Below are positions 51,648-58,848 of a stretch of DNA of 64,000 bases, one piece after another. A model generated the notes under the pieces. That model was not told where the DNA came from. It ran no database searches and saw only the letters and a program-made list of their open reading frames with translations. Source of the DNA: Streptomyces morookaense (GTDB lineage Bacteria; Actinomycetota; Actinomycetes; Streptomycetales; Streptomycetaceae); contig NZ_JABBXF010000046.1 of assembly GCF_013030945.1 (NCBI RefSeq), forward strand, positions 1 through 64,000, read 5' to 3'. Both the position numbers and the translations under genes were made by a program. Numbering within the stretch: the stretch's first letter is position 1; every line of letters starts with the position of its first letter.

Positions 51648-52133
51648 TTGCTGCTCTGGGACTATGAGTCGGAGGGGTGGGAAGAGTCCCTTTCGGCTCT
51701 TTCCGTCGAGCGGCGACGATCGATTTCTCTCGAAGCAATCTCCGTCGCGCTCGACTCCTTCCGTCCATCCTTCGAGGCGCTCTTTGCGCAAGAGACGGTT
51801 TCGTTCATTCGGCAGACATTGCTTCGCTGTCAAGGACTGCTTGAAGGAGAGGATGAAGAGGGGGTCGGGTCGGAGGAATTTTTCGATGCCCTTCACTTGC
51901 TGCCCGACCGTGACAGTGCACTTGGGCTGACGTCCCTGGTGATGGCCATCTCAACTTACGTCGACTGTCTGGGTGGTGAAATGAGTGCGGCGGACACTCT
52001 TGAGGTGATGTCGGCGTCATACGAGGCTGTGCTCAACAGTGAGCGGATTCCAAGGGTGACGCCGGATACGGAGCGGCAGAACGACAACTGTGTCAGGCTG
52101 ATTGAGATTCAGCGTAGGCTGGTCGTGGACTGA
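51648..52133 (+). CDS. Putative immunity protein of the RHS toxin
   Basis: A 161-residue cytoplasmic, acidic, helical protein with no signal peptide: LLWDYESEGWEESLSALSVE, SLEAISVALDSFRPSFEALF, ALFAQETVSFIRQTLLRCQG and DALHLLPDRDSALGLTSLVM. I recognise no named immunity family. The call rests on position (92 bases after the toxin stop, same strand), size and charge, all typical of polymorphic-toxin immunity genes. The TTG start is chosen because GAGGAGG lies six bases upstream; an in-frame TTG at 51633 would overlap that site. Its base composition is lower in G+C than the RHS repeats, like the toxin end. Confidence 0.68.
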   Translation: MLLWDYESEGWEESLSALSVERRRSISLEAISVALDSFRPSFEALFAQETVSFIRQTLLRCQGLLEGEDEEGVGSEEFFDALHLLPDRDSALGLTSLVMAISTYVDCLGGEMSAADTLEVMSASYEAVLNSERIPRVTPDTERQNDNCVRLIEIQRRLVVD

Positions 52134-52291
52134 TGCTTTTCGTGCTCACCTCGGGAATCATGAGCGTGATTCTTGCATGTACTCACAGTTGGTCTGGTGT
52201 GAGCGAAGCCAACATGCCGTTGATCCGGTCTACCCTGACCTACGGGATCCGAGCCTGCTTGTGCGGTGCTGAAGATGATGGATCCCTGTAG
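52133..52291 (+). CDS. Possible 52-residue protein coupled to the immunity gene
   Basis: The immunity stop and this ATG overlap as TGATG, the usual sign of translational coupling. The protein starts MLFVLTSGIMSVILACTHSW, a short hydrophobic segment, and ends RACLCGAEDDGSL. It could be a small membrane peptide or the start of a degraded second immunity gene. No homology is recognised and there is no separate binding site. The 166 bases that follow hold no clear gene. Confidence 0.3.
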   Translation: MLFVLTSGIMSVILACTHSWSGVSEANMPLIRSTLTYGIRACLCGAEDDGSL

Positions 52292-52457
52292 TCATTCGTC
52301 CCTGCGGCAGCCGTCACCCTGTCGGGGCCCGCGCTGGCCTGCCGTCCCCGACTCACGATGCCGCCGAACTGTCTCCCGTGCTATCTGAACCCGAGACCGG
52401 GCGCTTCGGTACCCGGCTCGAGGTGTTCATAGGCCGAAGGGATGCAGTACGGGTCGC

Positions 52458-53321
52458 TTGAGATGGAGAGTCGCATCGACTGACGAGACCCGCGACTGGC
52501 GGGCCTACCCGGCAGGTGTTCCGCTGGCCGTACTGGTCGAGCGAGGAGACGGTGCGTTGGCCTGTGGGGATGCTGTAGCTGCGGGCAACTGGTATATGCA
52601 TGCGAAACGCCGTGGCGCTCCTGGAATGAGGGAAAAACTTGTCGGCCTCGCCTCTCGACTGGAAGAGCTGCTGAAGTGCGGGGATGCCGAGGCGAAGGCT
52701 TTGCTCGGCGGAGTACTTCTCGACACAGGATCCGATCCTGCTCGTGCTGCACGCCTTTTCGGTGAGGCGGCAGAAGCCGGCGTAGTCGAGGGGAAACGCG
52801 GACTCGGTTTTATGCTCAACAGCGGTGTCGCCGTCCATAGGGATCCAGTTAAGGCAAATCAACTTTCCCTTGAGGCGGCCAACAGTGGTGACGGGTACGC
52901 TGCATACAACCTTGCCATCAATTACTATAACGGTCATGGCGTTGGTCGAAACGTCCGCGAGTTCATGCGATGGCTGAGGTGTGCGTCGGAGCGCGGGATC
53001 CCAGAAGCCTGTGCGTTGCTTGGCGACAAGCTGTCGGCGCAAGGCCATGACGAGGAGGCTTTGTCCTGGTACGTGTCAGCGGCGGAATCCGGCCATGCTC
53101 CCGCAATGTACGTGGCAGGATGCTGGTATCGCGACGGCACAGGTGTGGATGCAGATCCTGTTCAGGCAGTGCGATGGTTCCTGACCATGCTCGACCGCGG
53201 TAACGCTGACGGGATCCATGAGGCCATTCAGCTTGCGCGCGGCATGACGGAAGCGCAAGTGCGTGAGGCGGGACGTCTGGCACGTCGTGAGGCAGATGCC
53301 GTCCTGCTCATGCGCCGCTGA
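52458..53321 (+). CDS. Sel1-repeat (TPR-like) protein
   Basis: A protein of up to 287 residues made of Sel1-type repeats, visible as DPARAARLFGEAAEAGVVEG, DPVKANQLSLEAANSGDGYA, NVREFMRWLRCASERGIPEA, DEEALSWYVSAAESGHAPAM and DPVQAVRWFLTMLDRGNADG. Sel1 repeats bind proteins and are frequent beside effector genes. No signal peptide is seen, so it is cytoplasmic; it could be a second immunity or chaperone protein. The start is uncertain: the TTG at 52458 has no clear binding site, and the region before it may contain a decayed frame. It follows the toxin-immunity pair in the same direction. Confidence 0.72.
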   Translation: MRWRVASTDETRDWRAYPAGVPLAVLVERGDGALACGDAVAAGNWYMHAKRRGAPGMREKLVGLASRLEELLKCGDAEAKALLGGVLLDTGSDPARAARLFGEAAEAGVVEGKRGLGFMLNSGVAVHRDPVKANQLSLEAANSGDGYAAYNLAINYYNGHGVGRNVREFMRWLRCASERGIPEACALLGDKLSAQGHDEEALSWYVSAAESGHAPAMYVAGCWYRDGTGVDADPVQAVRWFLTMLDRGNADGIHEAIQLARGMTEAQVREAGRLARREADAVLLMRR

Positions 53322-53612
53322 GGATTATGGATCCGGTGGGGCTGATACTGACCTGCTACCAAGTAGGTGACGGTAGTCAGTTGGGTTGATGCGGGCCTGC
53401 ACTGGTCACCTTGGCGTTTGCGAGGGAATGGCGGCGACGCCCCACACCGCGGTGACGGTCGCTCGCGACGTTTGCCGAGCCACGCGATGAGAGGCAGCCG
53501 GCTGTGGTTTGGCAGCTGGCGCGTTGACCGGGACACGAACACCGGGCCGTCCACGGTCGCCGATGGGTGTGGATCCTGGCTGCACCCGACCGTGATTGCG
53601 GCAGAGTGAGAC

Positions 53613-54599
53613 CTAGGCGGCTTGGGTGAAGTGCGGTGCTGTTCTCCGGATCCGGTCGCGTTGCCGCAGCATCGCCCGGTCGACGGCCTCGCCGATCGCG
53701 TCAGTGCTGGTCTGGGCACGTTACGGATAGTCCTGGTACTTCGCTTGGCGCCATACCAGCTCGATGTCGTTCAACTCCGGGCTGTGCGGCGGGAGATAGG
53801 ACAGCTCCACCCCGATCTTCACCAGCTGGCCCCGCTGGCCTTTGAATACTCTGGACGTGTGTGCGGAGGCGTTGTCCAGCACCACCGTGCACGGCGGGGC
53901 ACGCTCACAAGCCGGTATCGCCTCGATGCCGAGGCCGTCGGCGGACAGCTCCAGGGCACCGACTCTGCCGCGCAGCCCGGCGATCCACATGCAGACGAAA
54001 TCCAGCAGCACGGTCCCATCGAACTTTCCACAGGCGCGCTGCCAGAGCAGGTCCGGGGCGGTGCCAGCGATCTGGGCGCCGAGCACGTTGACCCGCCGGT
54101 TCTGGTGTCCTCCCGGGGCACCACCGCCCGCTGCCCGGTTCTCGCCGGTGGGCATGGTCGGGGCGAACCCGGACTCGTCCAGGAAGATCAGGTCACGCTT
54201 CCCGGTGTCGGTGTCCTGTCGCAAGGCCGCAAGTCCTCCAGCTGGGCCCAGGCAGTCTGCTGGAGGACGGGGGTCGGCCTGGTGCCGAACGCTGTTGCGA
54301 CTGCGTTTCCAGCGGAAGCCGTCGCGACGCAGCAACTCCCACAACCAGTACGCGGAGATCTCCACGCCGCGCTGTGCACCCAGCCAGTCGCGCAGCGCGG
54401 GGACGATCCAGGTGATCCCCACCTCGTCAGAGGCGTCCAGCATCTCGGCCAGCGCAGCACGATCGTCCGGGCCCAGGATCTTCGCCGGGCGGCCCGGCCG
54501 GGCTGCGTCCGGCAGCGCGGCCAGGCCGCCCTTCTCGAAACGGTGAACCGCGGCGCGGACGTTGACCGGGTTGCATTTGACATGGAGGTACTTCGGCAT
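53613..54599 (-). pseudogene. IS630-family transposase with a premature stop
   Basis: From ATG 54599 the frame has KCNPVNVRAAVHRFEKGGLA, an HTH region, GKRDLIFLDESGFAPTMPTG (second motif), VVLDNASAHTSRVFKGQRGQ and PHSPELNDIELVWRQAKYQD (Glu). A TAA at 53721-53723 follows QDYP, but homologous sequence continues in frame as RAQTSTDAIGEAVDRAM and RQRDRIRRTAPHFTQAA to a TAG at 53613-53615. In addition, about 14 codons near 54230-54280 read RPPADCLGPAGGLAA in frame, whereas the +1-shifted reading gives the expected VLQQTAWAQLEDLR, so two compensating frameshifts are present. The gene is inactive or impaired. Confidence 0.78.
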
Positions 54600-54722
54600 G
54601 GCGTCCCTCCCGCAGAACGCCTACCCCCCCCCCGCAGCCCACTTCACCCAGACCATTTAGAGATCGTCTCGTTTGGCTCTCCAGGCAACTTGGTGGGTGC
54701 TGCGACTGCCGTGGCGGCAGGG

Positions 54723-55322
54723 TTACATGCCGCGGTCTGGCCCGCTCCACGGCTCTGGGCGTTCGCCAACGGTCATTGGAAGCCGGCGCAGCTGTACCGG
54801 GCCGGGGTAGAAGGCGGCCGTGTTGGGGCCGGCCATGTCTTCGCCGATGAGGTAGCGGTAGAGCCATTCGGCGAAGCTCATGTCGTAGCGTGCCCAGCCG
54901 CCTTCACCGTCTTCGACCAGGAGCCACGGGGCCGTGGCGCTCGCAGCGACGAGGAAGATTGTCTCGCCTCGGTCGGTGCTGGCGATCGGCCACAGTCCGT
55001 TGCGGGTGCCAAAGCTCAGCTCCGTGAGTCCGCACAGCAGGCGGGGGTCCTCGTCCGGGTCGAGGTCGTCCCACGACACCTCGGACCAGGCGCGGACCGT
55101 GTCCCGTATGCCCTGGCCCAGGTTCCAGCGTTCGGTCGCGGGGTGGTGCAGGTACAGGTGGCCGTTAAGCTGGATGGGAGCGTAGGCGTCCACGAGGGTC
55201 TGGTAGTCGGTCGGCAGCCGGATGTCGAGTTCTGCGTGGAGCCGGTCCCAGGCGACGGGGTCGGCGTAGCGGTTCTGGGCTGGGCCGAGCATCGCCATGG
55301 CGGCGGCCAGGTAGTCGGTCAT
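54723..55322 (-). CDS. SMI1/KNR4-family (SUKH) protein, probable immunity protein
   Basis: A 199-residue cytoplasmic protein of the SUKH superfamily: DPVAWDRLHAELDIRLPTDY, QTLVDAYAPIQLNGHLYLHH, LWPIASTDRGETIFLVAASA and WARYDMSFAEWLYRYLIGED. The opening W-x-x-L and LPxDY pattern and the later GE-x-x-FLV strand are characteristic. Bacterial SUKH proteins mainly neutralise nuclease and deaminase toxins. It lies about 3.2 kb downstream of the RHS toxin cluster, inside the IS5-type element and upstream of no toxin gene, so it may be a mobile orphan immunity gene. The start is the first ATG of the conserved domain; the upstream GAACGCCATG gives only a weak binding site. Confidence 0.8.
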   Translation of the reverse strand: MTDYLAAAMAMLGPAQNRYADPVAWDRLHAELDIRLPTDYQTLVDAYAPIQLNGHLYLHHPATERWNLGQGIRDTVRAWSEVSWDDLDPDEDPRLLCGLTELSFGTRNGLWPIASTDRGETIFLVAASATAPWLLVEDGEGGWARYDMSFAEWLYRYLIGEDMAGPNTAAFYPGPVQLRRLPMTVGERPEPWSGPDRGM

Positions 55323-55424
55323 GGCGTTCCTCGCTGGTGTGTGCCGTCTATGCGGCGGGCACCCCCCTCTATCGGGGGCATTCGGTTACGGCATGGATCA
55401 TCCCAGCTCGGAGGGGCTTGCCGG

Positions 55425-56251
55425 TCAGGCTGTCAGCCTGCGGTAGCAGATCAGGACGGCGGCGATGCCGGCGAACGCCAGGAAGTGTTCGGCCTTCCGC
55501 TCGTAGCGACGGTGCAGACGGCGGCATCCGGACAGCCACGCTACGGTGCGCTCCACGGTCCAACGGTGACGGCCAAGGCGCTGGGAGGATTCGATGCCCC
55601 GGCGCGCGATACGCGGTGTGATGTTGCTGGAGCGGAGCCACGTGCGCAGCCGGTCGGAATCGTAACCCTTGTCGCCGTGCAGCTTGGCCGGTCGACGGCG
55701 GCGCGGCCCACGGCGGGAGCGGATGGGCGGGATGCCCCGCACCATAGGCTCCAGACCCTGACTGTCGTGGGTGTTCGCAGCCGAGATCCCGATGAAGAGG
55801 GGCAGACCGGTCTACTCCGTGCTCAAGTGGATCTTTGATCCCTTCTTGCCGCGATCTACGGGATTCGAACCCGTCAGGTCCCCCCTTTGAGGGCCCGCAT
55901 GTTCACCGAGTCGATCGCGCACCGCGACCAGGCCAGCCCGCCGCGTGCGCCGAGCTCGTCCAGGACCAGACGATGGAGCTTGCCCCACACGCGGGCCCGG
56001 CTCCACTCGGTGAAGCGGCGGTGCGCGGTCGGCCCGGACGGGCCAAAGCCCGGCGGCAGTTGCCGCCACGTGCAGCCGGTCGTGGCCACGAACACGATGG
56101 CAGCCAACACCTGCCGGCCCCCGTACCGGCGCCGTCCACCACCCTGCGGCCGCACCGGCGCCGCCGGAACCACCCGCTGGAACAACTCCCACAACCCGTC
56201 CGGCACCAGCCGCTCCACCATCGCCATCACGGCCGCCAGCCTAGTGATCAA
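55425..56251 (-). pseudogene. IS5-family transposase with -1 shift site and an in-frame stop
   Basis: The first frame from ATG 56251 gives MVERLVPDGLWELFQRVVPA, FVATTGCTWRQLPPGFGPSG and DSVNMRALK, ending near 55874. Homology continues in the -1 frame after CTCAAAGGGGGG with RGDLTGSNPVDRGKKGSKIH, as in the other IS5 element at 26159. A TAG at 55812-55814 then interrupts the frame after HLSTE, and it resumes with TGLPLFIGISAANTHDSQG, RRRRPAKLHGDKGYDSDRLR and RHRWTVERTVAWLSGCRRLH to a TGA at 55425-55427. The frameshift is normal for the family; the stop codon is the disabling change. Confidence 0.78.
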
Positions 56252-56298
56252 GCCAGTTGAGACGATCTCTTAGGCCCAGTAGGCCCAGAAACGATGGT

Positions 56299-56951
56299 TC
56301 AGTCCGCCGTCGGTTCTCCGGGAGCCGTCGGAATCTCGCTGAAGTCCATCGGTTCCGTGAGGTACAGCTCCGAGGTGTCCAGCTCGTGCGGCGGGCGTAG
56401 GCCCCAGCGGGCCTCGGGTTCCGCCTCGCCGCGCTGTTTCAGCCGCGCCGATCCGATCAGGCCACCGCTGACGTACATCCCGCGCCACAGGACCGTGCTC
56501 GGCTCCCGGGTGGTGAACCTGGCTCCCAGGCCGCTCTCGGAGCCGATGCCGAGGCTGCCGCGCACGCGGCCGAGATCGAACTCCCCGACGACCGCGTCGG
56601 CGCCCAGGTTCACCACCGAGTGCGCACCGGACTCCTTGGCGATGACCACGATCACCGGCCCGCCGATGCCACTTCCATGACCAGCACCCACTCCCGCCGC
56701 CACTTTCCCCGCCGGTACAGGTCGAGCACCTGGTCTTCGACGCCGGCCAGGTCGGCCAGGCGGCTGACCCGCACCGCCTTGGTCTTCAGGACGAAGGATC
56801 CGCCCCGCCGGAACTTCAGCCTGAGCCCCACATGCCCCGAGGGCAGTCAACCCGCGTGGGCGACCTCGCCTACGGATGCCGGTCCGGCCAGCCCCCCGAG
56901 GCCAAGGATGACGGCGGCAGCCGCCGAGCTGCTCAAAGTGGAGAACTTCAT
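56299..56951 (-). pseudogene. Secreted-protein gene with frameshifts
   Basis: From ATG 56951 a signal peptide is encoded (MKFSTLSSSAAAAVILGLGG ending ASVGEVAHAG), but a stop follows at once. In a second frame come LRLKFRRGGSFVLKTKAVRV and EDQVLDLYRRGKWRREWVLV, and in a third frame VIVVIAKESGAHSVVNLGAD, GSLGIGSESGLGARFTTREP and LDTSELYLTEPMDFSEIPTA. The pieces fit one secreted protein of about 215 residues of unknown function, now split by two frame changes. It carries the 18-bp motif 190 bases upstream, like the two other secreted-protein genes to the right. Confidence 0.62.
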
Positions 56952-57140
56952 GAGTTCGCTCCCATTTTCGATCAATGCGGGCAGTCAGGACTGTGGTGGC
57001 AACGGGTTGCCCGGGGGTGGGACGAGCCGCACCGGACAACAACGTTCGGACAGCGACCGGGCCCGAGACCACTCGGCGGGTGAAGACGCCGATGGGGCAT
57101 GGACAAAGCCTGCAGCACACGCCGTCGCCGTATTTCCATC

Positions 57141-57158
57141 GTTGTTGCGCACCCCCGT
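57141..57158 (-). promoter_or_regulatory. 18-bp shared element, copy A
   Basis: Read on the minus strand this is CGGGGGTGCGCAACAACG, 190 bases upstream of the broken secreted-protein gene. The same 18 bases occur upstream of the GH25 gene and the small peptidoglycan-binding gene, always in gene orientation. The outer GTTGCAC block seen in the other copies is only partly kept here (GCTGCATG). Confidence 0.6.
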
Positions 57159-57183
57159 TGCCACCGCATGCAGCCGGACCCGG

Positions 57184-58491
57184 TCAGTTGACCAGCGCCA
57201 GCCAGGTGTTGGGGCCGACGATGCCGTCGGGGGTGAGCTGGTTGCGGGTCTGGAAGGCGACCACGGCGTCATGCGTGGCGGCACCGAAGGAGCCGTCGAC
57301 CGACAGCGCCGCGCCATGGGCTTTCAGTTCGGCCTGCACCGCGCTGACAGCCGGACCGCGGGCGCCTTGCCCAACGGTGGTGATGAGGGCTTGCCAGGTG
57401 TGGGGCCCGACGATGCCGTCGGGTGTGAGCTGGTTGCGGGCTTGGAAGGCGACCACGGCGTCATGCGTGGCGGCACCGAAGGAGCCGTCGACCGACAGCG
57501 CCGCGCCATGGGCTTTGAGCAGGTACTGGATGGTGGTCACCTGGCGGCCCTTGTACCCCTGCTGGACGACCGGCCACGCGTCGGCCGCTGGGGGCGGTGG
57601 GGGCGTGTAGGTGCCGTTGGCGGCGAGGTTCCGCAGGTCCTGCTCGGTGCCGTTGAAAACGTCCTGATCACCGGGAAACGCCCCCGAGTCGGACGTCTGC
57701 CAGAAGGCGTACGTGGACCAGCCGCTGGGCAGGGGGTGTGGAGTACCGGTCCAGCTGCCGATCCAGATCAGGTTGGTGGCGGCGAAGGCGGAGGAGTTGC
57801 CGGTGCACTGCGACCACCACGACGTGTTGGTGTTGATCACCGGGTGGCGGCCGGTGCGGCGCCGGTATTCGTTGTCGAACGAGGCGATCCAGCGCACTGT
57901 CGCACCCGGACTGACCCCGTAGCAGGTCGGCAGGCCCGGCGTCGCCTCGATGTCCAGGACACCGGGGAGGGTCCTGCCGTCGGGCTGCCAGGCGCCTCCG
58001 TGGTCGATGAAGTAGTCGGCTTGGGTGCGGCCGGAGGATGTGTCCGGCCTGGCGAAATGGTAGGCGCCGCGGATCAGGCCGGCCTCTGCTGCTCCGGCGT
58101 ATTGCGCGGAGAACCGGGAGCTGGTGTACGAGGTGCCCTCGGTGGCCTTGATGTAGGCGAAGGAGGCTCCGTCGGCGGCGACGGAGGACCAGTCCACGGT
58201 TTCCTGGTAGGCGCTGACGTCGAGGCCGCGCACAGGGGTACCTGCAGCCTGCCGCGATGGCAGTCCTGGGGCCCGATCGGTGCCATGCGCTTGGCGGGCA
58301 GGGCCGTCGAGGCCGGTCTGTGCGGTCGGCGTAGCGAACGTCGCCGTCGCCGATGCCGAATCCGGGACGGTAAGCAGGGCGGCGGCGACGGCAGTTGCCG
58401 CGGTCAGTGCACCGCGCGCCGCCCGCCTTCCGCGTCGAGCACTGCAAGACGCTTCCTGAGGCTGTCGGGGATTTCTCGGTTTCCATGCCAT
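57184..58491 (-). CDS. Secreted GH25 lysozyme with two peptidoglycan-binding domains
   Basis: A 435-residue exported muramidase. The signal region (RRGRRAARGALTAATAVAAA to ASATA) is followed by a spacer and the GH25 catalytic domain (about 85-290): RGLDVSAYQETVDW with Asp91, IKATEGTSY, GAYHFARPD and GVLDIEATPG with D180/E182. After a proline linker come two PG_binding_1 repeats (about 315-375 and 380-433) that are nearly identical in protein and DNA. It would cleave the N-acetylmuramyl bond of the cell wall. AAGGA precedes the ATG at 58491. It is divergent from the HTH-STAND-WD40 gene, with the 18-bp element between them. Confidence 0.88.
   Translation of the reverse strand: MAWKPRNPRQPQEASCSARRGRRAARGALTAATAVAAALLTVPDSASATATFATPTAQTGLDGPARQAHGTDRAPGLPSRQAAGTPVRGLDVSAYQETVDWSSVAADGASFAYIKATEGTSYTSSRFSAQYAGAAEAGLIRGAYHFARPDTSSGRTQADYFIDHGGAWQPDGRTLPGVLDIEATPGLPTCYGVSPGATVRWIASFDNEYRRRTGRHPVINTNTSWWSQCTGNSSAFAATNLIWIGSWTGTPHPLPSGWSTYAFWQTSDSGAFPGDQDVFNGTEQDLRNLAANGTYTPPPPPAADAWPVVQQGYKGRQVTTIQYLLKAHGAALSVDGSFGAATHDAVVAFQARNQLTPDGIVGPHTWQALITTVGQGARGPAVSAVQAELKAHGAALSVDGSFGAATHDAVVAFQTRNQLTPDGIVGPNTWLALVN
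57201..57519 (-). repeat. Two near-identical 127-bp direct repeats encoding PG-binding domains
   Basis: Copies lie at 57201-57327 and 57393-57519. They share almost every base, including long silent identity through GACCACGGCGTCATGCGTGG. The intervening 65 bases differ. The near-perfect silent-site match points to a recent duplication or gene conversion rather than an ancient repeat. Confidence 0.85.
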
Positions 58492-58848
58492 CTGCGCAGA
58501 TCCTTCCCTCGTCCGGCAATTGCGGGGGTGATGGTGAGCGGCACAGCGGGCCCGAAGCGCAACGGATACGGCCCGACCGTGCCCTCGCCGGGTGGGCCGG
58601 CGACACCCCCGTCGCCGCCGGTCCACCGCCTTTCTCCGCGGTCCGTGTGCACCGTCGGAGTGCTGACCGCCGTCACAGCGTCGTGGGCCCGCTCGTTGTT
58701 GCGCACCCCCGGGCCATGCCGTGCAACAAACCTCCCGGCAGCCGGTCGTGGGAGTCGGCTGGCCGAAAAAATGCTGTCCGGATATGCGACCGGTGCATGA
58801 CGGTGCCAAGGTGTCCGTCCAAAAGCGTGCTGACCCTTGGGGGTTGGG
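58492..58848. other. Divergent control region between GH25 and STAND genes
   Basis: About 357 bases with no gene. It holds copy B of the 18-bp element and its companion GTTGCAC block (58721-58730 on the minus strand), and must contain promoters for both genes. The GH25 leader from this element to the start is about 200 bases. I found no known riboswitch in it. Confidence 0.5.
58694..58711 (-). promoter_or_regulatory. 18-bp shared element, copy B
   Basis: The minus strand reads CGGGGGTGCGCAACAACG, identical to copies A and C, 203 bases upstream of the GH25 start. On the same strand TTTGTTGCACG lies ten bases further upstream, as in copy C. The two blocks give half sites GTTGCAC and GTGCGCAAC in opposite orientation. 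Confidence 0.65.

Larger units (their letters stand above)
54660..56269. mobile_element. IS5-type element carrying a SMI1/KNR4 passenger gene
   Basis: The left end GAGATCGTCTC (54660-54670) and right end GAGACGATCTC (56259-56269) are exact 11-base inverted repeats; the inner bases (GTTTGGC and the complement of GCCAGTT) extend the similarity. The flanks carry TTA on both sides (54657-54659 and 56270-56272), a three-base target duplication as expected for IS5-group elements. Inside are a SMI1/KNR4 gene (left) and a transposase pseudogene (right), both on the minus strand. At 1,610 bases it is nearly twice the usual length, so the SMI1 gene is cargo. Confidence 0.7.

Noticed and set aside
55855-55880. 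tRNA T-arm-like sequence (complement of GGTTCGAATCCC)
   Set aside because: It lies within the IS5 transposase reading frame (LTGSNPVDRG) and no cloverleaf can be drawn around it.
58492-58711. A ydaO (c-di-AMP) riboswitch before the GH25 gene
   Set aside because: Such riboswitches often precede Streptomyces wall hydrolases, and the leader is long, but I could not find the conserved core segments; the shared 18-bp element does not match them.
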